Shown here piece by piece: positions 36,223 through 44,311 of a stretch of 50,253 nucleotides of DNA. The stretch comes from Candidatus Omnitrophota bacterium (GTDB taxonomy: Bacteria; Omnitrophota; Gorgyraeia; Zapsychrales; Fredricksoniimonadaceae). The stretch covers positions 1 to 50,253 of the forward strand of contig JABDFL010000005.1 of assembly GCA_013286575.1 (NCBI GenBank), read 5' to 3'. The position numbers and the translations under genes were made by a program. The notes beneath the pieces are model-generated. The model saw only the letters and a list, made by a program, of their open reading frames with translations. It had not been told where the DNA came from and did not search any database. Each line of letters begins with the position of its first letter. The stretch's first letter is position 1.

Positions 36223-36230
36223 CAAAACTT

Positions 36231-37463
36231 ATGGCCATTGTTTTAGACCCTAACGAACCTGCGATTAACCGCGGCATCAAGACTGTTGGCATCGGGAAAA
36301 AAGGAAGTAAAGCGCTGTCGCCTGAATTGGCTTTGGAAATAGTCGACGATTTAAAATCAGGCAAGGTAAGTGACGCTGCCAGGGGCGCTTTTTTTGCCGG
36401 TTTATGCGCCAAAGGCATAGAACCCCAGGAAAAAATTTTGGAACAGGTTTTTTCTGCGGATACCATTGCCTCTGATGCTTCGCCATTCGTCCAGTGGATA
36501 TGTGCCCAATTGCTTTGCGGGCATACTTTGGACAAACATACGGCTTATGATTTAGGAAAATTCCTGTTTTCCGGTGAACCGGGTGATGCGGCCCGGGGCT
36601 GGGTGGCGAGTTTCTTACGGGTACGCTATGAAACCGACGATGAATATGAAGGCCTTTTGCAGGCGATGGATGAAACCCTTGAACCTGCTTTTAAAATCCC
36701 AACACCCAAAGGTGAGCCCATTATCCAGATCGCCGAGCCATTTGACGGTGTGGACCATTCGTATATGATAACACCCTTGGTCGGGCGCAGTTTGCAGGCG
36801 CAGGGCTATCGCGTGGTGCATCAGGTGGGCCGCAACAGCGGGCCTAAATCAGAGATGAATTTGTGGGACATTGTCCAAGCTCTGGGGCTGAAAGCTGCCT
36901 TAAGTAATTCTGATGTGGGCTTGGATAAACCGGCCTTTGGCTGGTTTTTTCATCAGTCCATGATGTCCAGGGCTTTGGACCGTTGGGTGGATTTGCGCCA
37001 TCAAATCATCAAACGCCCGTTTTTAGCAACACTTGAAAGATTTATCAATCCCTTAAAAGCAGACATTTTGGTTGCTTCAGCTTTTCATCCGCCCTATGGT
37101 GAAAAAATGATGACAGTGGCTGAGCGCGCCGGGTTTAAGGGTATCATTATCGTGCGCAATGGCATTGAGGGGACGATCGCTTTCCCATTGTTGCGGGGTG
37201 TTAAAATTTTAATGTCCGCTAAACAGCAAGACGGAAGTTTCCGGCGCCATGAATTGATCATTGAAAACGCTCCTGTTGTTGATACGGAAGAAATGATTGA
37301 AAAGCCCAAGGCCATCGATAACGCCAGGCTTATTGAGAATTTTGTTAAAGAAGGTGCGTCGGCCGGCCAAGGAACAGGGAATATAAAACACTTTGATTTG
37401 CGTGTTAAAATGACTTGTGAAGGATTAAATCAGGCCTTGGCGTGGTTGAAAGAAAATACATGA
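36231..37463 (+). CDS. TrpD2/YbiB-like protein of the anthranilate phosphoribosyltransferase fold
   Basis: Glycosyltransferase family 3 fold, 410 residues. An N-terminal helical domain (SPELALEIVDDLKSGKVSDAARGAFFAGLCAKG) is followed by the alpha/beta domain (HSYMITPLVGRSLQAQGYRVVHQVGRNSGPKSEMNLWDIVQALGLKA). The phosphoribosyl-diphosphate glycine-rich GTGGD motif of true TrpD is not visible (FDGVDHSYMI instead), and no other trp genes are nearby. It is therefore closer to the TrpD2 group, whose E. coli member YbiB binds nucleic acid. Coupled to mtaB by ATGA, hinting at a tRNA-related context. Function inferred. Confidence 0.65.
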   Translation: MAIVLDPNEPAINRGIKTVGIGKKGSKALSPELALEIVDDLKSGKVSDAARGAFFAGLCAKGIEPQEKILEQVFSADTIASDASPFVQWICAQLLCGHTLDKHTAYDLGKFLFSGEPGDAARGWVASFLRVRYETDDEYEGLLQAMDETLEPAFKIPTPKGEPIIQIAEPFDGVDHSYMITPLVGRSLQAQGYRVVHQVGRNSGPKSEMNLWDIVQALGLKAALSNSDVGLDKPAFGWFFHQSMMSRALDRWVDLRHQIIKRPFLATLERFINPLKADILVASAFHPPYGEKMMTVAERAGFKGIIIVRNGIEGTIAFPLLRGVKILMSAKQQDGSFRRHELIIENAPVVDTEEMIEKPKAIDNARLIENFVKEGASAGQGTGNIKHFDLRVKMTCEGLNQALAWLKENT

Positions 37464-38758
37464 AGAGAATATCTTTTTATACATTCGGCTGCCGTTTAAA
37501 CCAATCAGAAACAGCTTCTATCCAGAATTCTTTCCGGCAGGGTGGTTATCAGGTTGTGGGTTTTGATGAGCCCTCTGATATTGTGGTCATCAATACCTGT
37601 ACCGTGACCGAAGGGGGAGATGCTGACACGCGCCATTTGGTGCATAAGGTCAACCGGCAAAATCCCGCTGCCCGCATTGCCTTGGTCGGTTGCCAGGCGC
37701 AGGTACAAAAAGAGCAATTGGCTGATTTGCCGAATGTGCGTTGGATCGTTGGCAATGGCCGTAAAATGGATTTGGTGTCGGTATTTAATGAATATCCCAA
37801 GCCTGCGGTTGCGCAGCTCGTCACGCCCACCATCGAACGGGAGCCTTTTACGTCACCCATGGCTTCCATTGATCATGACCATACGCGGGCCAACATAAAA
37901 ATCCAGGACGGCTGCGATTTTTTCTGTTCATTTTGCGAAATCCCTTATGCCCGCGGCCGGGCCCGCAGCCGGGTGTTTGAAGATATTTTTACAGAAGCCA
38001 ATGCCCTTGTTGCTGCCGGCCATAAAGAATTGATTTTAACCGGTATTAATATCGGCACCTATTCTTATCAGGATAAAACGCTCATGGATGTCATCAAAGC
38101 CATGAATGCTCTTGAAGGCCTGGAGCGCTTGCGCATTTCATCGATTGAGCCGACAACCATTTCAACGGATATATTTAATTATATGAGCGCAGGCAATAAG
38201 CTTTGCCGTTATCTGCATATCCCTTTGCAAAGCGGGGATGATGAGATTTTGCAGGGGATGAAACGTAAATACACCCTCGATGAATTCAGCGATTTTGTCC
38301 GTCAGGCCCATTCCCAAGTGCCGCATATATGTATCGGTACGGATGTGATCGTGGGCTTTCCCGGTGAGACGGACGCGCATTTTGGGCGGACAGTCGATAT
38401 TTTAAGAGAATTACCCATCCATTATTTCCACGTTTTTAGTTATTCGCCCCGGCATGTGGCCAAAAGCCGTTTGATGGAAACCTTGCCTGCAGAAGTGATT
38501 TCAGAGCGCAGCCAAATCTTGCGTGACTTAAGTCAGCGTAAGCGCCGTATATTCCAGGAATCATTATTGGGAAGCGTGCAAACGGTTTTATTTGAAAATC
38601 CTAAAGGTGACGGATGGCAAAACGGCCTGACCGATAATTATGTGCGCGTCAAAGTTAAAGGATCACGTAATTTATTCAATCAAATTCTGCCTGTCCGTCT
38701 GGAACATATCGATGGCCAGCTTGTAGTGGGAAAGATAGCGGATTTAGGGAATGATTAA
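37460..38758 (+). CDS. mtaB: tRNA t6A37 methylthiotransferase MtaB
   Basis: Radical SAM methylthiotransferase converting t6A to ms2t6A at tRNA position 37. N-terminal UPF0004 domain with cluster cysteines (TFGCRLNQSET, Cys11; NTCTVT, Cys47; VGCQAQ), radical SAM motif CDFFCSFCEIPYARGRARSR, and a C-terminal TRAM-like part (QNGLTDNYVRVKVKG...). The FGCRLNQ opening is typical of MtaB rather than MiaB. The track starts at GTG 37442; ATG 37460 overlapping the trpD2 stop as ATGA is better, giving 432 residues. Confidence 0.88.
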   Translation: MKRISFYTFGCRLNQSETASIQNSFRQGGYQVVGFDEPSDIVVINTCTVTEGGDADTRHLVHKVNRQNPAARIALVGCQAQVQKEQLADLPNVRWIVGNGRKMDLVSVFNEYPKPAVAQLVTPTIEREPFTSPMASIDHDHTRANIKIQDGCDFFCSFCEIPYARGRARSRVFEDIFTEANALVAAGHKELILTGINIGTYSYQDKTLMDVIKAMNALEGLERLRISSIEPTTISTDIFNYMSAGNKLCRYLHIPLQSGDDEILQGMKRKYTLDEFSDFVRQAHSQVPHICIGTDVIVGFPGETDAHFGRTVDILRELPIHYFHVFSYSPRHVAKSRLMETLPAEVISERSQILRDLSQRKRRIFQESLLGSVQTVLFENPKGDGWQNGLTDNYVRVKVKGSRNLFNQILPVRLEHIDGQLVVGKIADLGND

Positions 38759-39014
38759 AAAAGCGCCTCGCGGTCCATATTGGGCATACATGGTGCAATG
38801 TCAATACGGCACCTATTATGCCGGCTGGACTAATGATTTAAAAAAGAGGATTGCGGCACACAACGAGGGGACAGGCGCTAAATACCTGCGAGGCAAGGGG
38901 CCGGTTAAACTGGTCTATAAAAGAAAATTCAACACCCTCAAAAAAGCACAGGCCCAAGAGAGATTGATCAAAAGCCTTACAAGGAAAAAGAAAGAAGCAT
39001 TGCTATATGAATAA
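38751..39014 (+). CDS. GIY-YIG domain protein (YhbQ/UPF0213 type)
   Basis: Single GIY-YIG nuclease-like domain, 87 residues: YWAYMVQCQYGTYYAGWTNDLKKRIAAHNEGTGAKYLRGKGPVKLVYKRKF...AQERLIKSLTRKKKEALL. The Y..Y/GTYYAG pair, the Arg and the Glu of the fold are present. Overlaps mtaB by eight bases and the next gene by eight. Members may act on nucleic acids, but a physiological role is unknown. Confidence 0.88.
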   Translation: MIKKAPRGPYWAYMVQCQYGTYYAGWTNDLKKRIAAHNEGTGAKYLRGKGPVKLVYKRKFNTLKKAQAQERLIKSLTRKKKEALLYE

Positions 39015-40821
39015 ACGTCTGGAATGGCTTTTACTGCTTGCCCTGGCCGCAGGCGGTATTTTTTTATGGTACCGGCTTGCCTTGCCGCGTTATCAATCCA
39101 TTGACCTGTCCATCAGCCAGTCAAAAGCTGTTGATATTGCAAAAACATTTTTGAAGGCCCGGCGCGGGGTTGATATCCATCGGTATAGAATGGCGGTGTC
39201 CTTTGATGTGGATGAAAGCACCGACCGGTATTTGCAAAAAACCCTGGGTATTGCAGCTTCCCAGCAATTGGTCCGCCGCCTGCATTATGATTTGTTCTGT
39301 TGGGTGGTCCGTTTCTTTAAAGAAAAACAAAAGGAAGAGTTCAAGGTCGCTGTCAGCTCTGCCACGGGCGAGGTGGTTGGCTTTAGCCATCTCATTGAGG
39401 ATACGGCATTCCGGCCTTTGGTCGATAAAGAAAAAGCCCGCGCATTTGCTTTTAACTTTTTGAAAACCACCTTTGCCTTTGATCCCGCCCGATTTATTAT
39501 TCACGGTGAGGATGTCAAAAAATATGATAATCGCCTGGAATATGTTTTTAGCTGGCAGGACAAGGATGTCGATATTCCCTGGAATAAAAGTAAAGAAAAA
39601 GGCCGCGCCAAGCTCCTGACGGATGTTACCGTGTCCGGCAATGAGGTCCTTGCTTTTGATAAATCTCAATTTGAAATCCCCGACGGTTTTAACCGCTATG
39701 TGGACAACCTTAAACAGACCGGCCAAAACCTGACCCTGATATTCCGCATTCTTTATTTAGCGCTTTTGACCATAGCCATCGTGGTCGTTGTCAACCGCAA
39801 ACACCAGGTGGTGGCCCGCAGCGTAAAACCGTTTTATGTCGCCATTGGGACGGGTATTTTTGTTTTGATGGCGCTGGATGTGTTAAACAGTTATCAGAAC
39901 CTCTTGTTTGACTATCAAACCACCCAGTCGCTGGGGGATTATATGGTCAGGCAATTTATTGAGAATATCATCGGGCCGTTTTTCATCGCGGTTGCTTTTG
40001 CCTTGCCGGCCCTGGCAGGGGAGTCGTTGCGTTTTGAAGCCGCTCCCCAGAAAAAAGACAGGGCTTTTTTAAGTACGCTTTTATCTTCTTTTTGCTCTAT
40101 CAGCATAGCCCGCCAGATTTTTGTCGGATATATGGCGGCGGCAGTGATTTTAGGGGCACAGGCATTTATCTATGATCTGGGTTTTAAATACTGCGGGGTT
40201 TGGGATGAATTGTCATGGCTGACACAGGCCTCCACAAGCCTGTTCCCCGCATTTACAGCCCTGGCCATCGGCTTTCAGGCTTCTTTTTCAGAAGAAGCGA
40301 TGTTCCGTTTATTCGCCATTAATTTGTTTAAGAAATACGGCGTTCCAACCATTATCGCCGTATTTTTGAGTGCCGCGATGTGGGGCTTTGGCCATACAGG
40401 CTATGAGATTTTCCCTATGTGGTTTAGGGGTGTGGAAGTCACCAGTATCGGGATTGTCATGGGGATCTTTTATTTACGTTTTGGTTTTATGTGCGTGATT
40501 GCCGCCCATTTTTTGATCGATTCATTTTTGTCCGGCCTGCCGTATCTATTAAATCCGCGCGCCTCTTTTGATTTTTATTCCTCGTTGGCCGTGATCACCT
40601 TGCCCCTATTATTGGCCTTGATCGCTTTAATTTTTAATAGAAATACCCCGGAGAAACCTTTAAGCATACGCTTTAATCCCCAACAGCAGTTTAATTATAA
40701 ATTACTGCAGGAATTGTGTGCTTCTAAAACTTCCGGGGAATTGATTGCTTTGAAAAAAGACCTCCAGCGCCACGGTTGGGACGCGGCCATCATTGAACGT
40801 GTTTTTGAAAATAAGAATTAG
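39007..40821 (+). CDS. CPBP/CAAX-type intramembrane protease
   Basis: 604-residue membrane protein. Anchor at about residues 8-26, an extracytoplasmic PepSY-like region (about 35-235; AVDIAKTFLKARRGVDI..., VSFDVDESTDRYLQ, SATGEVVGFSHLIED), then about eight spans. The protease motifs are SEEAMFR (Glu429, Glu430, Arg434), FGHTGY and AAHFLID with the metal-binding histidines. The C-terminal 60 residues are soluble. Substrate unknown; family members process prenylated proteins or bacteriocins. The N-terminal extension is larger than the usual 250-residue protein. Confidence 0.85.
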   Translation: MNKRLEWLLLLALAAGGIFLWYRLALPRYQSIDLSISQSKAVDIAKTFLKARRGVDIHRYRMAVSFDVDESTDRYLQKTLGIAASQQLVRRLHYDLFCWVVRFFKEKQKEEFKVAVSSATGEVVGFSHLIEDTAFRPLVDKEKARAFAFNFLKTTFAFDPARFIIHGEDVKKYDNRLEYVFSWQDKDVDIPWNKSKEKGRAKLLTDVTVSGNEVLAFDKSQFEIPDGFNRYVDNLKQTGQNLTLIFRILYLALLTIAIVVVVNRKHQVVARSVKPFYVAIGTGIFVLMALDVLNSYQNLLFDYQTTQSLGDYMVRQFIENIIGPFFIAVAFALPALAGESLRFEAAPQKKDRAFLSTLLSSFCSISIARQIFVGYMAAAVILGAQAFIYDLGFKYCGVWDELSWLTQASTSLFPAFTALAIGFQASFSEEAMFRLFAINLFKKYGVPTIIAVFLSAAMWGFGHTGYEIFPMWFRGVEVTSIGIVMGIFYLRFGFMCVIAAHFLIDSFLSGLPYLLNPRASFDFYSSLAVITLPLLLALIALIFNRNTPEKPLSIRFNPQQQFNYKLLQELCASKTSGELIALKKDLQRHGWDAAIIERVFENKN

Positions 40822-40884
40822 GCTTGCCGCTTGAGGGGTGAGGGGTATAATTACCGGATGTCCTGATATATCTAAAAGAGTTTC

Positions 40885-40913
40885 TTTACAGACCTTGGGT
40901 TATCTGGTATAAA
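40885..40913 (+). promoter_or_regulatory. Promoter of tRNA-Lys
   Basis: TTTACA, 17-base spacer, TATAAA, 25 bases before the tRNA 5' end. It may also drive the transketolase genes by read-through. Confidence 0.75.
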
Positions 40914-40938
40914 AGATTCCACTTTTGGATTTATCAAA

Positions 40939-41014
40939 GGGCCTTTAGCTCATCCGGTAGAGCATCTGACTCTTAATCAGAGGGTGGCTGGTTCGAGTCC
41001 AGCAAGGCCCACCA
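40939..41014 (+). tRNA. tRNA-Lys (anticodon CTT)
   Basis: Complete cloverleaf: acceptor GGGCCTT/AAGGCCC, D arm GCTC...GAGC, anticodon stem TCTGA/TCAGA with loop CTCTTAA (anticodon CTT at 40972-40974), T arm GCTGG-TTCGAGT-CCAGC, discriminator A and encoded CCA at the end. The 25 bases to the transketolase start contain TTTTTAAAG but no hairpin. Confidence 0.97.
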
Positions 41015-41038
41015 TTTTTAAAGTAATTTTTAAATTTC

Positions 41039-41860
41039 ATGCCCTCTAAAACCATAGATATCGAGTCTCTCAAAAAGAAAGCCGTGATTTTCCGTCGGGA
41101 TATTTTAGAGACCCTGGAAGCTTCCGGTTCCGGCCATCCGGGTGGTTCCCTTTCCGCCGTTGAAATCTTCCTCACACTGTACGGTTATCAAATCAATCAT
41201 AAGCCGGATGATCCGCGTTGGGAAGGCCGTGACCGCGTGATTGTTTCCAAGGGGCACGTTTCTCCGGTGGTTTATGTGACGCTGGCGAATTTTGGCTATT
41301 TCCCCAAGGAAGAATTAAAAACATTCCGTAAGTTTGGCGCAAGGCTGCAGGGCCATGTGCACACCAAGGTCCCGGGAGTGGAATTTAGCACGGGGTCACT
41401 CGGCCATGGCTTGTCTTTTGCTAATGGCATTGCCTTGGGTGCCCGGATGGCGGCCAAGGATTTTAAAGTTTATTGTGTGATGGGGGACGGAGAGATCCAG
41501 GAAGGCTCGGTCTGGGAAGCGGCCATGACTGCAGCCCATCATAAACTGGACCATGTCTGTGCCATCATCGACTGTAATAAGGTGCAGGAAAACGGGACTA
41601 CCAATGAAATCAAGAGTTTGGAGCCGTTACGGGACAAGTGGGCTGCTTTTGGCTGGCATGTTCTTGAAATTGACGGAAATAGCATTGAAGCTTTGAAGGT
41701 GGCGTTTGATGAATTTAATAGCATTAAGGGCAAGCCCACGGTGATCATTGCCAATACCATTAAAGGCAAAGGTGTTTCTTTTATGGAAGGTAAAAGCGCC
41801 TGGCATGGCAAGGCGCCGAATAAAGAGCAATTGGTCCAGGCCTTGGCGGAATTAAAATAA
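41039..41860 (+). CDS. Transketolase N-terminal subunit
   Basis: First half of a split transketolase (273 residues) of the pentose phosphate pathway, carrying the thiamine-diphosphate pyrophosphate domain: GSGHPGGSLSAVEIFLTLYGY, STGSLGHGLSFANGIALGAR, and the metal/ThDP motif GDGEIQEGSVWEAAMTAAHHKLDHVCAIIDCNKVQENG. No Shine-Dalgarno is visible before the ATG (TTTTTAAATTTC). The second subunit starts directly after the stop codon. Confidence 0.95.
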   Translation: MPSKTIDIESLKKKAVIFRRDILETLEASGSGHPGGSLSAVEIFLTLYGYQINHKPDDPRWEGRDRVIVSKGHVSPVVYVTLANFGYFPKEELKTFRKFGARLQGHVHTKVPGVEFSTGSLGHGLSFANGIALGARMAAKDFKVYCVMGDGEIQEGSVWEAAMTAAHHKLDHVCAIIDCNKVQENGTTNEIKSLEPLRDKWAAFGWHVLEIDGNSIEALKVAFDEFNSIKGKPTVIIANTIKGKGVSFMEGKSAWHGKAPNKEQLVQALAELK

Positions 41861-42808
41861 ATGGAAATTAAACCTACCCCCACAAGAGACGGATTCGGCG
41901 AAGAGTTGGCGGCTTTAGGAAAAACCAATCCTAATATCGTAGTGACTTCCGGGGACCTGGAAGATGCTACCCGTGCGGAATATTTTAAAAAAGAATTTCC
42001 TGAGCGGTTTTTTAATTTAGGCATCACGGAGCAGGATGTGGTGGGTACAGCCGCAGGCTTGAGCACCATGGGCTATGTGGCTTTTGCCACTTCATTTGCG
42101 GTATTCCTGACCAACCGTGCTTATGACATGATCCGCATGGATGTCTGTTACAATAATTTGAATGTGAAGGTCGTTTGTTCCCATGGCGGGGTCACTGTCG
42201 GTGAAGACGGGGCCAGTGCCCAATGTTTGGAAGATTTTGCCATCATGCGCGTGCTTCCTAATATGAGGGTCATCTGTCCTTGTGATTATATTGAAGCTAA
42301 AAAAGCCACGCGTGCCATTACTAAGACCTTTGGCCCTTTTTATATGCGCACTTCCAGAGCGCCGCTTCCCATTTTGACTAAGGAAGCTGATCATTTTGTG
42401 ATCGGCCGTGCCAATGTCATGCGTAACGGTAAAGATGCTACGGTCATTGCCTGCGGCGTCATGGTCTCTGAGGCTTTGTCAGCAGCTGAAAAGTTAAAGC
42501 ATGAGGGCATTGACTTAAAGGTCGTGAATATGCACACCATCAAGCCTATTGATGTCCCAATGATCGTCAGCTCTGCCAAGGAAACCGGTGCTGTTGTTAC
42601 GGCGGAAGAGCATCAGACGGCGGGAGGCTTGGGTTCTGCGGTGGCTGAAGTATTGGGGCAGCATTTTCCATGTCCCATGGAAATGGTAGGGGTCAAAGAT
42701 TCTTTTGGAGAAAGCGGCAGCCCTGCCCAGTTATTGGCGCATTACGGGCTTAAAGATATCAATATTGCCGATGCTGTCAGAAAAGTGATCACTCGAAAAA
42801 AGGGATAA
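41861..42808 (+). CDS. Transketolase C-terminal subunit
   Basis: Second half of the split transketolase, 315 residues: pyrimidine-binding domain (TRDGFGEELAALGKTNPNIVVTSGDLEDATRAEYFKKEFPERFFNLGITEQDVVGTAAGLS, with the catalytic-type Glu in ITEQD) and the C-terminal transketolase domain (GVMVSEALSAAEKLKHEGIDLKVVNMHTIKPID). Zero-base gap to the N-terminal gene and one base to transaldolase, so subunit ratio is probably set by coupling. Confidence 0.95.
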   Translation: MEIKPTPTRDGFGEELAALGKTNPNIVVTSGDLEDATRAEYFKKEFPERFFNLGITEQDVVGTAAGLSTMGYVAFATSFAVFLTNRAYDMIRMDVCYNNLNVKVVCSHGGVTVGEDGASAQCLEDFAIMRVLPNMRVICPCDYIEAKKATRAITKTFGPFYMRTSRAPLPILTKEADHFVIGRANVMRNGKDATVIACGVMVSEALSAAEKLKHEGIDLKVVNMHTIKPIDVPMIVSSAKETGAVVTAEEHQTAGGLGSAVAEVLGQHFPCPMEMVGVKDSFGESGSPAQLLAHYGLKDINIADAVRKVITRKKG

Positions 42809-42809
42809 T

Positions 42810-43898
42810 ATGACAAAATTACACGACATAGCTAAGCTTGGCCAGAGTTTATGGATTGATAATATCAGCCGTTCAATGATCACCGGTGGTAAGCTTAAAT
42901 CATTGATCGATCAGGGTTTGCGCGGGCAAACATCCAACCCCACCATTTTTAAACAGGCCATCAGCACAAGCACAGATTACGATGCCAGGATCCAGCAATT
43001 GGCAGAAAGCGGAAAATCCACTTTTGAAATTTACGATGAATTGACCATCAAGGATGTCCAGGACGCGGCAGATCTTTTCCGGGGCGTTTATGACAGTACC
43101 AAAGGCCTAGATGGTTATGTCAGCCTGGAAATCAATCCCAAATTAGGCAATGAACTTGATGCGCAGCTCAAAGAAGGCATGCGTTTATGGCAAAAGCTTA
43201 ACCGTCCTAATGTGATGATTAAGGTGCCGGCCACCAAAAATGGCCTGGGTGTGGTGGAAGCCCTGATTTCCCAAGGCATCAATGTCAATGTTACCCTGAT
43301 TTTTTCTGCGGAGCAGTATCAACAGGTGGTTTGGTCGTATCTTAAGGGTTTGAGCCATCTGGCCCAGGGCGGTGGAGATATTAAAAAGGTCCATTCAGTG
43401 GCCTCCATTTTTGTCAGCCGTATTGATACCAGCATTGACAAAAAACTTGAAGAGAAGTCGGTTTTAAGGGGGAAAGCAGCTGTGGCTAACTGTGAAATCG
43501 TTTACCACAAATTCCAGAATAGTTTTAGCGGCGGTGAATTCAAGGCGTTAAAGCTTAAAGGGGCCAATGTGCAGCGTGTTTTATGGGCCTCCACCGGGAC
43601 CAAGGACCCTCAATATAGCGATATTAAATATATTACGGAATTAATAGCGGCAGACACAGTCAATACCGTGCCTGATAAAACGCTGGAAGCGGTGTTAGAC
43701 CATGGTGTTGCAAAGACCGCCATGCCGGGCAGCGTGGCAGAAGCCCAGAAGACGATCGAGCAGCTGCGCCTCCTGGGTATTGATGTCGGGATGGTATGTA
43801 ATCAGTTATTGGAAGAGGGTTTGGCGTCATTTGAGAAATCTTTTGAAGAATTGACGACGAGTATTGAAGAGAAAACCAGGCGATTATGCGCCAAATGA
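42810..43898 (+). CDS. tal: Transaldolase
   Basis: Pentose phosphate enzyme moving dihydroxyacetone units, 362 residues, of the longer Tal type. SLWIDNISRSMITGGKLKSLIDQGLRGQTSNPTIFKQAI is the family N-terminus; the Schiff-base lysine lies in VMIKVPATKNGL, followed by GINVNVTLIFSAEQYQQV. Later VLWASTGTKDPQYSDIKYITELIA is also family-typical. Directly follows the transketolase genes, completing a non-oxidative pentose phosphate unit. Confidence 0.95.
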   Translation: MTKLHDIAKLGQSLWIDNISRSMITGGKLKSLIDQGLRGQTSNPTIFKQAISTSTDYDARIQQLAESGKSTFEIYDELTIKDVQDAADLFRGVYDSTKGLDGYVSLEINPKLGNELDAQLKEGMRLWQKLNRPNVMIKVPATKNGLGVVEALISQGINVNVTLIFSAEQYQQVVWSYLKGLSHLAQGGGDIKKVHSVASIFVSRIDTSIDKKLEEKSVLRGKAAVANCEIVYHKFQNSFSGGEFKALKLKGANVQRVLWASTGTKDPQYSDIKYITELIAADTVNTVPDKTLEAVLDHGVAKTAMPGSVAEAQKTIEQLRLLGIDVGMVCNQLLEEGLASFEKSFEELTTSIEEKTRRLCAK

Positions 43899-44034
43899 AA
43901 AATTAGAAGATTTTAATTGGAATATTTTAATAATCTGCTACAGTATATGCAGGATTAGAAGAAACTAATCTTAAGATTTAAGAACTATTAACAACGGTAA
44001 GAGTCATTCTTATCACAATCAAGGAGGAGAAGTC

Positions 44035-44199
44035 ATGAACAAGAAATTAGTATTAGTTGCCGCTCTGGTTTTTGGTGTTGCAGGTTTGATGTTAGCTAAC
44101 ACAGTGAAAGCTCAAGATGCGACCAACACAGACAACAGCGATAATTCAGCGATGAATGCCGATAATTCTGCAGCTCCTGCAGCTCCAGCGGCTCAATAA
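44035..44199 (+). CDS. 54-residue secreted Asn/Ala-rich peptide
   Basis: Below the ORF-track limit. ATG with a textbook AAGGAGGAG site (the same AAGGAGGAGAAGT string as groES). The signal peptide MNKKLVLVAALVFGVAGLMLANTVKA is followed by a mature part of about 28 residues, QDATNTDNSDNSAMNADNSAAPAAPAAQ, with no cysteine. A possible promoter (TTGGAA ... TACAGT near 43917-43944) is weak, but a strong terminator follows at once, so it is a self-contained transcription unit. Likely abundant, exported and unstructured. No family recognised. The rest of the 43899-44034 gap shows nothing else. Confidence 0.75.
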   Translation: MNKKLVLVAALVFGVAGLMLANTVKAQDATNTDNSDNSAMNADNSAAPAAPAAQ

Positions 44200-44227
44200 T
44201 TCTCGCTAAGAGAATATTGAACATCAC

Positions 44228-44265
44228 AATAACCCCGTATTCTAAAAAATACGGGGTTATTTTTT
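44228..44265 (+). terminator. Rho-independent terminator after the 54-residue peptide gene
   Basis: A 14-base-pair perfect stem AATAACCCCGTATT / AATACGGGGTTATT, six-base loop CTAAAA, and a TTTT tail. Very strong terminator. Confidence 0.95.
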
Positions 44266-44311
44266 GCGATTTCGCTGGCGGCTTGGCTTTCTATATATTA
44301 CACTATGGATA

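Noticed and set aside
39121-39726. 201-residue minus-strand ORF opposite the CPBP protease
   Set aside because: Antisense shadow of a gene with clear motifs; low-complexity translation, no ribosome site, no family features.
41539-42069. 176-residue minus-strand ORF across the transketolase junction
   Set aside because: Covers the 3' end of one and the 5' end of another well-supported gene; no own signals.
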